NCBI GenBank assembly: GCA_963576475.1
Contig: OY754972.1
Coordinates: 8,881,562 to 8,945,561 of the forward strand
From: Molanna angustata
Lineage: Eukaryota; Arthropoda; Insecta; Trichoptera; Molannidae
Direction of reading: 5' to 3'
Length of the DNA: 64,000 nt
The notes under the pieces were generated by a model that was given only the letters and a program-made list of their open reading frames with translations, was not told where the DNA came from and searched no databases. Positions within the stretch are counted from its first letter, which is position 1. The number at the start of each line of letters is the position of its first letter. This document shows, one piece after another, positions 22,326-33,740 of the stretch. A program made the translations under genes and the position numbers.

Positions 22326-22455
22326 ATTACCGGCCTTCGTGGCTCATTTGGTTAGGTTAGGTTAGTTCTGACTGCTGACACAATATTCCCGGGTTCGATT
22401 GCCGGTGGAGACACAGTTTTAGTTGTGTTATCAGTCTGGATCTGTCCACCCATCA
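22326..22455 (+). mobile_element. SINE family B
   Basis: GGCCTTCGTGGCTCATTTGG, GACTGCTGACACAATATTCC, CGGGTTCGATTGCCGGTGGA and GTTTTAGTTGTGTTATCAGT follow the family order. 3' part missing. Confidence 0.75.
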
Positions 22456-22504
22456 GTCCAGTCAGTCCACCGTTCCTGGTTTCGCCAATAAACTATAGTA
22501 AAAG

Positions 22505-22725
22505 TAAAATCGTTGCATTACCTCATCAAAAAGATTTAAATCTTGTGCTTGATGAGGGAATCATTAGACATTAGATAATACAATAAATACAGAGTTATAC
22601 AATGATGAATAAAAGCTATGCATTTACAAAAAACAAATACACACAAAAAAAAACAATAGAAAACGGGAAATTCGAAACAATTTTGGTCATATCAATACAT
22701 ATGTACATCATTACATACACCACGT
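22505..22725. repeat. Dispersed repeat family I, copy 1
   Basis: TTGCATTACCTCATCAAAAA, TGATGAGGGAATCATTAGAC and AAACGGGAAATTCGAA recur as reverse complements, in reversed order, at 35795-35995. Family unknown. Confidence 0.7.
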
Positions 22726-23299
22726 TGCATACATTCATTCACGTTCATTATTCATCATTACATTCACGTTCTTCATATATTCTCTAAACTAAGCATTTGT
22801 ACATGATCAATTAATGAAGAAGAAGAAGAACTAAGCATAAATAATGCTTATGAACGAAATCGGCAGAGGCGTGTCAAGAATTTTCTTACTACGCAAACCC
22901 TGAAATAAAATTGGAAAAGTCGAATATTTAAAGTTTTTATGAATTGAGTTTTTATATATAAGTTCTTATGCAAAAATATGTCTATATAATATTTTCATTT
23001 TTGTGGCTCTTACAATGATCTTTCGACGTTTCAATAACAACTGGATCTTGTAGCATTGTTCCAATAAAATAATTAAAAAAGGTCTGGAATTAGTACTTAA
23101 TATGATAAGTACATTTTTTCTTAATACACTTGATTTTAATAATTCTGATATGAATTATTTATTTTTCACTTAATCTTTCATGAATTTGATACTAGAAATT
23201 GTCAGAAATATTGTCTTTTTTGAATTTTTGTAAGTGCTGCAAATTTCAGTGTAAGTTAAGACCGGACGTGACGTATGAATGCCAACCAACTGAGCTACA

Positions 23300-23645
23300 A
23301 TGAGCCAACCAACTGAGCCACAATGTCAAATATTAATTTAACACGCACCCAATAACAAGTTGCCACATTCTGGAAACTTACGATATCAATCGTGTCACAG
23401 ATCCAGACTGAAAACAATTAAAACTGAGAACAATTAAACTGAGAACTGAACTAACCAACTGAGCCACAATGTCAAATATTAATTTAACACGCACCCAATA
23501 ACAAGTTGCCACATTCTGGAAACTTACGATATCAATCGTGTCACAGATCCAGACTGAAAACAATTAAAAACTGTGTCTCCACCGGGAATCGAACCCGTGA
23601 CCTTTGGATCAGCAGTCAGATACCTAACCAACTGAGCCACAAAGG
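23300..23645 (-). mobile_element. SINE family B with 146-base internal tandem duplication
   Basis: A minus-strand copy with a good head (AGTTGGTTAGGTATCTGACT, CGGGTTCGATTCCCGGTGGA) at 23565-23645. The body from CAATGTCAAATATTAATTTA occurs twice, at 23321 and 23467, a 146-base offset. Each duplicate is bordered by AACCAACTGAGCCAC, so head sequence has been copied next to body sequence. Confidence 0.8.
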
Positions 23646-23694
23646 CCGATATTTATAGGCATGCCAAGGTTTTCGGCTTCTATAAGCTATTCCG

Positions 23695-23750
23695 CTACTG
23701 GAAATCGGTCGTGGGTTGTGGCAGGATTCGAACTCATGAATTAGTGGTTT
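23695..23750 (-). mobile_element. SINE family A fragment
   Basis: GAAATCGGTCGTGG and GGCAGGATTCGAACTCATGA match the head of family A in reverse. Confidence 0.55.
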
Positions 23751-23858
23751 AAATTGCGGGGAATTTTCATAGTTTTTCGTATGGTTTAATCCCTTACCAA
23801 ATAATGACAGGTACACCTATATTTTATACAATATAATATACCCACTATGTATTAAGGG

Positions 23859-24235
23859 TAGGGTTGCCAGATGAAAATTTGAAAAAGGAGGACAAATAGC
23901 ACAAAAAAGGAGGATTCTCCTGAAAAGGGAGGACAATGATAAAAAAAAACTGCCACACCTAGTAACGTCATTATTTAAACTATTAACAATGAAACAATAT
24001 TTTTTTAATGAATTCACTTAATTTTAAACACCATGTTTCACCAAAAAACATTTTTTTTGTAATAAGTTTTTGGTGCTCTTTTATGAAATACGTATAAAAA
24101 TTTTTAGAAGACATGTTTTTTAAAAATTATATTTGATAAGAATCAACGCAAAAGGAGGACATACGGTAGGTAAGGGAGGACAATTTATCGAAAAGGAGGA
24201 CATGTCCTCCTTTAGGATACCATCTGGCAACCCTA
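23859..24235. mobile_element. hAT-like MITE, 377 bases, complete
   Basis: Terminal inverted repeats TAGGGTTGCCAGATG and CATCTGGCAACCCTA are perfect over 15 bases and flanked by an 8-base target duplication, ATTAAGGG (23851-23858 and 24236-24243). Eight-base duplications and TAGGG/CAGGG ends are characteristic of hAT elements. The interior has no coding capacity. It holds about six copies of AAGGAGGAC or close variants, all in one orientation and clustered toward the two ends, plus an inverted GTCCTCC near 24205. Such subterminal motifs are known transposase-binding sites in hAT elements, so they probably let an autonomous relative mobilise this copy. Confidence 0.9.
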
Positions 24236-24243
24236 ATTAAGGG

Positions 24244-24774
24244 TGGCTTTCTTTAGTATGAATATATCCAGGTACTTGGGTATCATTAAGTAGATGGATA
24301 TAGCGTAGACATGAAGGTTTTTTTATCGTAATGAGTCGAATTAGATAAGCTTTATAACTTAGGTATCAATAACAGTTATAAACGTGCCTTTATAACTACA
24401 GGATGATCCTTTTAATACAAGAATTATCTACAAGAAATCACAGCATATCCCACACAGCATATCTTTTAATACAAGAAATCACAGCATATCCCACAATGTG
24501 CATTCATATGATGAAGCACGACACACGCGTGTATCTCCGCACACTAGTTTCATTTCACCTAAAATGGCTACATTAGAATGGGTGGTGAATCTCTTTACTG
24601 AACTATGTGATATATTGTTTTTTCTATATAGGTATTTGATATTACGAGACACCCAAAAACAATAATGATAAAAAAGAGTAGAAGCACTATTCTAAGCCGG
24701 TGCCCCACAGCAAATCATTTATTTAATCAGAAAAATTAACAGTAATTCAATTCCTTTTTATTTTATGTAGCTTC
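24244..24774. other. No gene; dispersed repeat fragment
   Basis: 24540-24720 shares blocks (TAGAATGGGTGGTGAA, GAACTATGT, AGCCGGTGCC) with 56140-56235 in the same order. CACAGCATATC is repeated locally near 24440-24495. Nothing else recognised. Confidence 0.4.
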
Positions 24775-24978
24775 TCAGGTACCTATCAGGTACTATGTCA
24801 AATAATTATTTAACACGCACCCAATAACAAGTTGCCACATTCTGGAGACTCGCGATATTAATCGTCTCTCAGATACAGACTGAAAACACAATTAAAAACT
24901 GTGTCTCCAACGGGAATCGAACCCGGGACCCTTGGATCAGCTGTCAGATACCTAACCAACTGAGCCACTAAGGCCGAC
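24775..24978 (-). mobile_element. SINE family B, nearly complete
   Basis: Minus strand: GGCTCAGTTGGTTAGGTATC, GGGTTCGATTCCCGTTGGAG, TTTTTAATTGTGTTTTCAGT and GTTATTGGGTGCGTGTTAAA in order. One of the best-preserved copies. Confidence 0.88.
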
Positions 24979-25640
24979 AACATGAGACCATTTTGAAAAA
25001 AAACGATGGAATATGGAGATATTTATGGAATATGGAGACTCTAGAAATGGGAAGAATTGATGTAAGTATGGGAAAGAAATTTAAGAATAAAAGTGGAGGA
25101 TTTGTATGTTAATACAATGCGTATGTTTTAGGTCTTTATATTCTAACCAATGCAAGTATTCCTTTTAAGTTGTACCTATGAAATTTTAAACAACCAACAA
25201 TGTAAGTTTAATAATAGAATAATTCTTTTAGTATTGGTATTGTGTGAAAATGTTTTTGCACTGGTTTATTTTTTTATTTGACAACGGTAATATCCTTCTC
25301 TGTGACTTTAAAAATACTGTCATGTTATTGAAAATTGAGTAATTTTTATTTTTAACTAATGTAATAAACGAATATGAATCCTATAAATCCTAACTTCTCT
25401 CATTATTTCTTGGTTATGCTGATGTCTATTAACGAAGAACTCCTTAATAAACTTAAATGATTGCTAAATGTATGTACCTACACACTTTATTTACAATATT
25501 AGAAAATATGATCATGTCCACTTTACGAAATATTCTTGGCTGGCCTAAGATATATCAACGTCGTTATATTCATTTACTTTCACTGGGTTCTGTATAATAT
25601 AATTAATAACACTTATTTACCACACTGTTATTTTATTGTC
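24979..25640. other. No recognisable feature
   Basis: A+T-rich sequence; nothing recognised. Confidence 0.4.
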
Positions 25641-25644
25641 AAAT

Positions 25645-25915
25645 CACAGTCTGCCTCTTCGATCTGCTGAATTTACCACACTATGAATTCCCATTCATTC
25701 TACTGAATTCCTCAGTTTCTCTATTCAAGTGCAATCAGCACGACTGTGGAACACCTCAAGTGATGATATTACGACGTCTCAATCGATTCAACTCTTATTC
25801 CCCACCACCACCCGTTCTGCTTATGGGGATTAATAACGGCCTCTTGCAAAACTTTGAAAGAACACATAAAGAACATACAAAGAGTCCGGAGGACTCTAAA
25901 ACCTTGCAAACACTA
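25645..25915 (+). pseudogene. Jockey-like RT extreme C-terminus
   Basis: LRSAEFTTL, a stop, then IPIHSTEFLSFSIQVQSARL and WN match LRSAERTTLAIPIHNTEVFS..VQSARLWN at 42195-42475 on the other strand. The W-N end motif is typical of jockey/CR1 proteins. The following 3' sequence (ACCACCCGTTCTGCTTATGG) recurs in reverse at 47590-47690, suggesting a shared 3' region of one family. Confidence 0.65.
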
Positions 25916-26129
25916 CACTTAAAGTGACAAAGAGAGCTAATCATGTGAAAACATGTTTACTGATAGTGAAGATAAGAGTGCACCGAATTTAAGACAGAAA
26001 GATAGACAGATCTTCGTGGTTACAAGGTACGCATGTCCAATGGGTCCGAAAAAAATTACCTCGGACATCGTTGTAGAATTTTCGTTGAAAAGTTGGCAAC
26101 AAGTGACACGGAGAAGTAAGTGCATTCCC

Positions 26130-26330
26130 ATAGGATATGCTCAGAAGAAGATCGATTCAATTATTCAAAAAAGAAGAAAAGAAAAGAAATGAGATGGCTG
26201 GACGATGTGGAGGCTGATATACGAGCGCTGGGCCTTACCAACTGGAAGAGAACCGCAGAGTGCAGGGAGGAATGGCGACGGATTCTGAAGGAGGCCAGGG
26301 CCCACAACGGGCTGTAGGGCCAATGACGAT
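26130..26330 (+). pseudogene. RTE-like RT extreme C-terminus
   Basis: MRWLDDVEADIRALGLTNWK, then AECREEWRRILKEARAHNGL and a stop: the terminal block of RTE-like proteins (RWLDxVxxDxxxxG..NWR..AxDR..WRxxLxxAKxxxGL). A GACGATAATGACG tail follows. Upstream sequence is not RT, so only about 45 residues remain. Confidence 0.75.
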
Positions 26331-26896
26331 AATGACGAATGTTACGCGTTTGTCTTACTATTTGTTTTTACATAACACCTAACACTTCACTATATAAAAC
26401 CACACGTTGCTTTGGTTGGTTAGAAATATAATATATGAACTCAAAAACAAAAATGTTCTGGGATTATTAACATTTAAGTAGAAAGTGTTGGTCACAATAT
26501 AGTCGTTTTCATTTCCCATAACGGAGTATAACTGTTTTCTTTGATCATATTACTGCTTTTTTCTACCATGTCATCAAGATTTTAATGGTTTATTTTCTCT
26601 ATTTTTTTTCTTCTTAAAATATCGAATAAAACACCCCCTAACGTTTGATGAATATGATCAAGTTAATAAGCATAATGTACCTTAAGTTAAGACGTCACTT
26701 TAGTAAATATCCCTTGAGATTAAACGAAAAAACAACCTGCTTTCATATCGCATTTAATTTTCTAAGAAAATTACCTTAGAAAATAATAATAATAACAACA
26801 TTAAGTTATTACTTTTATCAAAAGGTTTTATGAAAATTAAAGGCCAGACATTATAAGTGCGTTAAATTTGTTTATAAGAATCGCAATCACAGTAAA
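26331..26896. other. No recognisable feature
   Basis: A+T-rich sequence; nothing recognised. Confidence 0.4.
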
Positions 26897-27849
26897 TCTA
26901 AAGTAATAAAGCAATCAATATGTTAGTGTATGTGTGTGTGTATGTGTGTGTTTGTCTCACGCCTTTTGAAAAACCAAGAGCATCTAAAAATCTAATTTAT
27001 GTGCGAACATGTACCAGTATACCTGATGCAGTGTCACGCTAAAAATAATGCGATTAAAATGCTGAATTTTAAAGATATTTCAATAATTATTTTTTTCATA
27101 CAAAATTTTCCAAGTCATATCTGTCAAAAAAGTGTACATTTTGCACGCAAATATCTGTTTGTTTAAAAGTTAGAAGTACGTATTTACACGAAAAAAATAT
27201 ATTTTCAAGTATAACTTAGCTTTTAAGTGAAAAACATGGTGAATATTTTGTCTAATTATAATGTTTAACTTATTTTTAAAGTAAGCGTTTTGTACAAATG
27301 TACATATAACCCCGCCATTTTAATATCTTTTCATACGATATTTAATTTTCCCACCGAATGAATATGTTCTTTAAAATAATATACCTTTGAAATAAATGTG
27401 ATTATGAAATAATAAAATGAAACACAAGACTTTATAGCAAGTTTTAAGACATATATTGTTAAAGTCTGTTAATTATTAGTAAAGATATAGGCATAATAAA
27501 ATTGCATAATTTGTATATAATATTTGATATTTCGGACAATTTTCGTTTTTGTGGCTTCGAACAAACCAATGTAGGTACCTACCTACATATCCAAAAAATG
27601 TATCGAGCCCATTTGATATTAATATTGGAATGGTTACTATGGTAACGGAAAGATTCTGATATTCAAATAAAATTTGTTATGAATTGAATTTATTTAGAAC
27701 ATTGTTGTAGGTAGGTACCTACCTATTACTATTTACTTACAAATCACACAACAATATACTGATTTCCTATCAGAAAATTGTATGCGATGTGCTCCTAAAC
27801 CGTTTGTCCGATTATTATGAAACTTTGGTGAATTGTCGAGCGTTTGCCC

Positions 27850-28440
27850 GGAATGGTTTCTGGATTTAAACTTTTTTCTTATTCTTCTTCTTCTTCGTGT
27901 ATTTGGTCATTTCACCTATGAAGGGGGAGTATACTGGGAAAAGAAGGTCCGACTGTCCCTCCATCTCTTCGCAGGTCTTCCAGGACGGTTTGTGGATTTA
28001 AACTTTTTTCTTCTTCTTCTTGATCGTGTATTTGGTCATTTTACCTTAGAAGGGGGACTAACCTGGGAGAAGAAGCTACAATTGTCTTTCCATCTCTTCG
28101 CAGGTTTCTGGATTTGAACTTTTTTCTTCTTCTTCTTCTTCTTCGTGTATTTTTGGTCATTTTACCTATGAAGTTGGAGAATCCTGGGAGAAGAAGGTCC
28201 AACTGTCCTTCCAACTCTTCACAAGTCTTCCAAGACGGTTTTTGGATATAGACTTTTTTCTTCTTCTTCTTTTTCTTCTTCATCCAATTTTCCTTCCATA
28301 TCTTCGCAGGTATCTGGATTTAAACTTTTTTCTTCTTCTTCTTCGTGTATTTAGTCATATTACCTTTGAAGGTGGAGTATCCTGGGAAAAGAAGGTCCTT
28401 TCATCTCTTCGCGGTTCTTCCAGGATGGTTTTTAGATTTA
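27850..28440 (+). repeat. Degenerate tandem repeat inside Helitron-like copy 1
   Basis: Units carry GGATTTAAACTTTTTTCTTC, CGTGTATTTGGTCATTTTAC, CTGGGAAAAGAAGGTCC and CATCTCTTCGCAGGT. About four to six units of variable length. The number of units differs between copies (fewer at 31125-31400; several at 63290-63665). Confidence 0.85.
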
Positions 28441-28451
28441 ACTTTTCTTAA

Positions 28452-28650
28452 CCGACTGAAGGGACGGGATGTAATGAAGGGAAGGGATGCACTAAAGGGC
28501 CTGAAGGGACGGGAGGTATAAAAGGTCCTGAAGGGACGGGAGGTACTGAAGGGCCTGATTGGTAGGGACGTAATGATGGATTGAAGGGACGGGAGGTACT
28601 GAAGGGCCTGAAGGGACGGGAGGTTCTGAAGGGTCTGAAGCGACGGTTCA
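28452..28650 (+). repeat. 9-base-periodic minisatellite
   Basis: Built from 9-base words of the forms AAGGGACGG, GAGGTACTG and AAGGGCCTG, usually in that order as a 27-base supra-unit. Equivalent arrays lie at 31405-31605 and 63671-63850. Because 9 is a multiple of 3, the array keeps frames open on both strands; no protein role is implied. Confidence 0.9.
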
Positions 28651-29247
28651 TGGAGTCTAATTCTTTTTCTTCTTAATTTTATGTAGACCTTACAGTTTTT
28701 ACACAAACTATTTCCTTTGGTCTTTTGCTTCGTTTTCTTATTTTATGTAGAACTTTGGTGAATTTTATATAAACTATTTCCTATAGATTAATCTTCTTCT
28801 TCTTTTGTGAAGACCTTTTAGTCTGTTTTTATACAATCTATTTCAAATAATTCTTCTATTTTATGTATTTTTTCTTATTTTATGTAGACCATTGGGATAG
28901 TTTTTTATACAAACTATTTCTTATAGTCTTATACTTATTCTTCTCTTTTTTATTTAGACTTTTGGGTTAGTTTTAAGTCTACTGGTCTTTTGTGCAGAAA
29001 TATTATTAACAATATGCACACTTGATGAAAATACATATGTAAAAACGAATGGGATGTGACGGTGTAATCTGCACTAGAATCTTTTCAATACTTTTGTTTA
29101 ATCAAATTTTAACCATTTATATCATCCTATTTTGAATAATTTTCAACGCTTTCATATTTTATTTCGTTGACGATATTTAAAGAATGGGGGTTTTGGCCAT
29201 TACTGAACTCTTCACAACGTTTATATTTAAATTATAAACTATTTACT

Positions 29248-29374
29248 ATTTATTTATTTATTTATTTCTTTTATTTATTTATTTATTTATTATAAACAAT
29301 ACAATACAATACAATGTTGATTACATACTAGAGTTAGAAGTTACATATGTTTGTGTGTGTGTGTGTGTGTGAGG

Positions 29375-29405
<31 letters not shown>

Positions 29406-29437
29406 AGGGTGTGTTTGTATGTGTGTTTGTGTGTGTG

Positions 29438-29475
<38 letters not shown>

Positions 29476-29500
29476 TGTGTGTGTGTGCGTGCGTGTGTTT

Positions 29501-29582
<82 letters not shown>
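29248..29582 (+). repeat. TTTA and (TG)n simple-repeat insertion within copy 1
   Basis: Absent from copy 2, where the flanks join at about 32150. It begins with (TTTA)n, has a short unique part (CAATACAATACAATGTTGAT) and ends in more than 200 bases of interrupted (TG)n from 29348. It could be a tailed retroelement end plus an expanded microsatellite. Confidence 0.85.
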
Positions 29583-29583
<1 letters not shown>

Positions 29584-30130
29584 ATAGTTTAAGTCTTCTT
29601 CTTCGTTAATGTAGACTTTTGTGTCAATTTTAAGTCTATCAGTCTAATTGTGCAAAAATATAATGCACACTTGATGAAAAAATATAAAAACGAATGGGAT
29701 GTGACCAACACTAGATCTTTTCAGTACGCATTATTTAATCAAATTTTAACCACATTCCAACATCCAAAATTACTAATTTTTTTTTATATGTACATATTAC
29801 AATTTGTTTTCGATGATAATATATAAAAATGGGGGTTGTGGCCAAACCAATCTCTTTACAACGTTGATAAACAGTCATATTTAAAACCATTACGCATAGT
29901 CCATGCCAGCAGAAATTATATATTATACTTCATTCACACTTTATAGCAATATATAAAAAAGCATGGGTTGTGGCCATCACGAACATTTTACAATGCTCAA
30001 ACTCAATCAAATTTCAAACCACTTTTCATGGTCCGATTTTGCAAAATAATTGGGTGACAATATTATAAAAACGATTGCTTATTCCTTCACAATTTTACAT
30101 TCTTGGCCAACGGCGGGACATAAAAGCTAG

Positions 30131-32688
30131 TCTAAAGTAATAAAGCAATCAAAATGTTAGTGTATGTGTGTGTGTATGTGTGTGTGTGTGTGTTTGTCTC
30201 ACGCCTTCTGAAAAACCAAGAGCATCTAAAAATCTAATTTATGTGCGAACGTGTACCTGTATACCTGATGCAGTGTCACGCTAAAAATAATGCGATAAAA
30301 ATGCTGAATTTTAAAAATATTTCAATAATTATTTTTTTCATACAAAATTTTCCAAGTCGTATCTGTCAAAAAAGTGTACATTTTGCACGCATATATCTGT
30401 TAGTTTAAAAGTTAGAAGTACGTATTTACACGAAAAAAATTTACTTTCAAGTATAACTTAGCGTTTAAGTGAAAAACATGGTGAATATTTTGTATAATTA
30501 TAATGTTTAACTTATTTTTAAAGTAAGCGTTTTGTACATAAATGCCGCCATTTTAATATCTTTTCATACAATATTTCATTTTTCTACCGAATGAATATGT
30601 TCTTGAAAATAATAAACCTTTGAAATAAATATAAATATGAAATAATAAAATGAAACACAAGACATTACAGCAAGTTTTAAGACGTATATTGTAAAAGTCT
30701 GTTAATTATTAGTAAAGATATGGGCATAATAAAATTGCATAATTTGTAAATAATATTTGATTTTTCTGACAATTTTCATTTTTATGGCATCGAACAAACC
30801 AATGTATGTAGGTACCTACATATTCAAAAAATGTCTCAAACCATTTGATATTTTTTACGTATTGGAATGGTTACTATGGTAACGGAAAGATTCTGATATT
30901 CAAATAAAATTTGTTATGAATCGAATTTATTTAGAACATTGTTGTAGGTAGGTACCTACCTATTATTATTTACTTACAAATCAACAATATACTGATTTCC
31001 TATCGGAAAATTATTTTATTTATTTATTTATGAATGTATGAATGTATGCAAGCGATGTGCTCCTAAACCGTATGTCCGATTACAATGAAACTTTGGCGAA
31101 TTGTCGAGCGTGTGCCCGAGGTGGTTTCTGGATTTAAACTTTTTTCTTATTCTTCTTCTTCTTCGTGTATTTGGTCATTTTACCAATGAAAGCGGAATAT
31201 CCTGGGAAAAGAAGGTCCGACTGTCCCTCCATCTCTTCGCAGGTCTTCCAGGACGGTTTCTGGATTTAAACTTTTTTCTTCTTCTTCTTCATCGTGTATT
31301 TGGTCATTTTACCTATAAAGGTGGAGTATCCTGGGAAAAGAAGACGGTGCTTACATCTCTTCGCGGTTCTTCCAGGATGGTTTCTGGATTTAAACTTTTC
31401 TTACCCGAATGAAGGGACGGGATGTAATTGAAGGGAAGGGAGGCACTAAAGGGCCTGAAGGGACGGGAGGTATTAAAGGGCCTGAAGGGACGGGAGGTAC
31501 TGAAGGGCCTGATTGGAAGGGACGTGATGAGGGATTGAAGGGACGGGATGTACTGAAGGGCCTGATGGGACGGGAGGTACTGAAGGGTCTGAAGCGACGG
31601 CTCCTGGAGTCTAATTATTTTTCTTCTTAATTTTATGTAGACCTTTAAGGACAGTTTTAATACAAACTATTTCCTATAGATTAATCTTCTTCTTCTTTTA
31701 TGAAGACCTTTTGCTCAGTTTTTATACAATCTATTTCCAATAGTCTAATTCTTCTATTTTATGTATTTTTTCTTATTTTATGTAGACCATTGGGATTTTT
31801 TAAACAAACTATGTCTTATAGTCTTATACTTATTCTTCTCTTTTTTATTTAGACTTTTGGGTTAGTTTTAAGTCTAATAGTCTATTGTGCAGAAATATTA
31901 TTAACGATATGCACACTTGATGAAAATACATATGTAAAAACGAATGGGATGTGGGATGTGAAGATGTAACCTGCACTAGAATCTTTTCAATACTTTTGTT
32001 TAATCAAATTTAAACCATTTATATCATCCTATTTTAAATAATTTTTAACACCTACATAATATATTTGATTTCGTTGACAATATTTAAAGAAAGGGAGCTG
32101 TGGCCATTACTGAATTCTTCACAACGTTTATATTCAAATTATTTACCATAGTTTAAGTCTTCTTCTTCTTCGTTAATGTAGACTTTTGTGTCAATTTTAA
32201 GTTCATCAGTCTAATTGTGCAAAAATATAATGCACACTTGATGAAAAAATATAAAACGAATGGGATGTGACCAACACTGGATCTTTTCAGTACATTTGTT
32301 TAATCAAATTTTAACCACATCCCAACATCCAAAATTACTAAATATTCAATAGGTAAGTACATATTACAATTTGTTTTCGATGATAATATTTAAAAATGGG
32401 GGTTGTGGCCAAACCAATCTCTTTACAATGTTGATAAACAGTCATATTTAAAACCATTTCGAATAGTGAAGAAATTGTATATTATACTTCATTCACACTT
32501 TATAGCAATATATAAAAAATAATGGGTTGTGGCCATCACTTGAACATTTTACAATCAAATTCAATCATATTTCAAACCACTTTTCATAGTCCGATTTTGC
32601 AAAATAATTGGGTGACAATATTATAAAAACGATTGCTTTTTCCTTCACAATTTTACATTCTTGGCCAACGGCGGGACATAAAAGCTAG
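30131..32688 (+). mobile_element. Helitron-like element G, copy 2, tandem with copy 1
   Basis: Starts with the same TCTAAAGTAATAAAGC exactly where copy 1 ends in CTAG, and itself ends GACATAAAAGCTAG followed by T. Co-linear with copy 1 apart from fewer TTCTTC units and absence of the TTTA/(TG)n insertion. Carries its own minisatellite (31405-31605). The pair together sits between A (26896) and T (32689), as if inserted as one dimer. Confidence 0.65.
31405..31605 (+). repeat. 9-base-periodic minisatellite in copy 2
   Basis: Same word set as at 28452 but with a different unit order (for example an extra GATGTACTG and GGCCTGATGG variant), so the array has changed since the copies separated. Confidence 0.9.
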
Positions 32689-32689
32689 T

Positions 32690-33017
32690 CAAAAATAATT
32701 AAAGGGACAAAAATTATAATATACGATTATGTAGAGTTATAACTGTATGAAGTTTATTATTTTTGTATTGTATTATAAGAAAATTTATCACATTTTATAC
32801 CCATTATAATAAGATTTAAGTAAACCAAGAAAAACATAAGCCAATTATAATGTTTTGTTGAGTCAAAAGAGTAATCAGAAGGTATTTAATTAGTAGGTAC
32901 ATTATTATACCTAATTCATTTGATGAGAATATCTGGATATTCTGTAAAAATGCAACTTTTGATAACTTGTTTTTTGAAATGTAATGTAAAAATATCTATG
33001 TAAAAATTATAATAAAT
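32690..33017. other. No recognisable feature
   Basis: A+T-rich flank of the Helitron-like pair; nothing recognised. Confidence 0.4.
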
Positions 33018-33530
33018 TTAATTCATCATCATCATCATCATAAGCTCGACAGCCCTGGGTGGGCCTTGGCTGAATCCAGGAGTCTCCTCCATTCCCGTAT
33101 ATCTGTTGCCTTCGTTATCCAGTTTCTAATATGTATTGTGGAAGCATCGGCATCGACACTGTCCATCCATCGAGTCCTTGGTCTTCCTGGTTTCCTTCGA
33201 CCTTGTGGCACAGAGAGTGTGAGGCGTTTTGTGGGGTTGTTGTCGTCCATTCGGATTATGTGACCAGCCCATCTTAAGCGCCCTATCTTGATGGAACTGA
33301 TCACATCAGGCTCTTCATAGGTCTCGTATAGCTCCCTGTTGTATCAACGACACCAAACCATTATTCTCTTTTATTGGCCTGTAGATCGTTCGGAGGATCC
33401 TTCTCTCAAAAGCCGCTATGGATCCTTCAGTTTGTTTGGTCATCACCCAGGTTTCGGAAGCATAAGTGAGGACCGGCTTGATGAGTGTTTTATGCACTCC
33501 TTAGCTGCTTTTGTAGGGCGTAAATAATTA
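33018..33530 (-). pseudogene. 5'-truncated RTE-like fragment with (GAT)n tail
   Basis: Minus strand: HKTLIKPVLTYASETWVMTK, FERRILRTIYRPIKENN, a frame change near 33305-33340, then KIGRLRWAGHIIRMDDNNPT, GRPRTRWMDSVDADA and EWRRLLDSAKAHPGLSSL. This is the RTE C-terminal region also seen in the intact element at 11469. The 3' end is a CAT repeat (GAT on the minus strand). The RT core is missing. Confidence 0.88.
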
Positions 33531-33740
33531 CGCATAGTATTAATGAAGTATAATTACCTTTCAGTCGTAAAACTAAAATAACAATCTTCTGTCATAGCCG
33601 TAAAGAATATATATCTATTTTTCCTGTGCATAAAACGTTATAAAACGAGTGGGTTGTTGCCAACGCTAAACTCTTCACAACCAAGTCACCTCACACAGTA
33701 TTAAAATTTTGTATGGAAAATTTTCTTAATTTTTTTTTAA

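Larger units (their letters stand above)
26897..30130 (+). mobile_element. Helitron-like element G, copy 1
   Basis: Begins TCTAAAGTAATAAAGC after an A and ends GACATAAAAGCTAG, matching the Helitron rule (5' TC, 3' CTRR, insertion between A and T, no target duplication). It contains a (TG)n tract, a block of TTCTTC-rich repeats of roughly 130 bases, a 9-base minisatellite, and degenerate repeats ending GGGTTGTGGCCA. It has no Rep/helicase coding frame, so it is non-autonomous. The usual strong 3' hairpin is not evident; only a weak GCC-AAC-GGC stem is seen. Copy 2 abuts it directly at 30131. Copies 3 and 4 lie at 60938 and 47074. Confidence 0.65.

Noticed and set aside
26930..26955. Regulatory GT tract
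   Set aside because: It is a constant part of the Helitron-like element, present also at 30160 and 60975.
28401..28706. Pro/Ser/Arg/Phe-rich repeated frames (also at 31409-31630 and 63658-63900)
   Set aside because: Produced by the 9-base minisatellite, which keeps any frame open. No start context and no conservation of one frame between copies.
29351..29587. 78-codon frame of alternating Cys and Val
   Set aside because: Pure translation of a (TG)n microsatellite.
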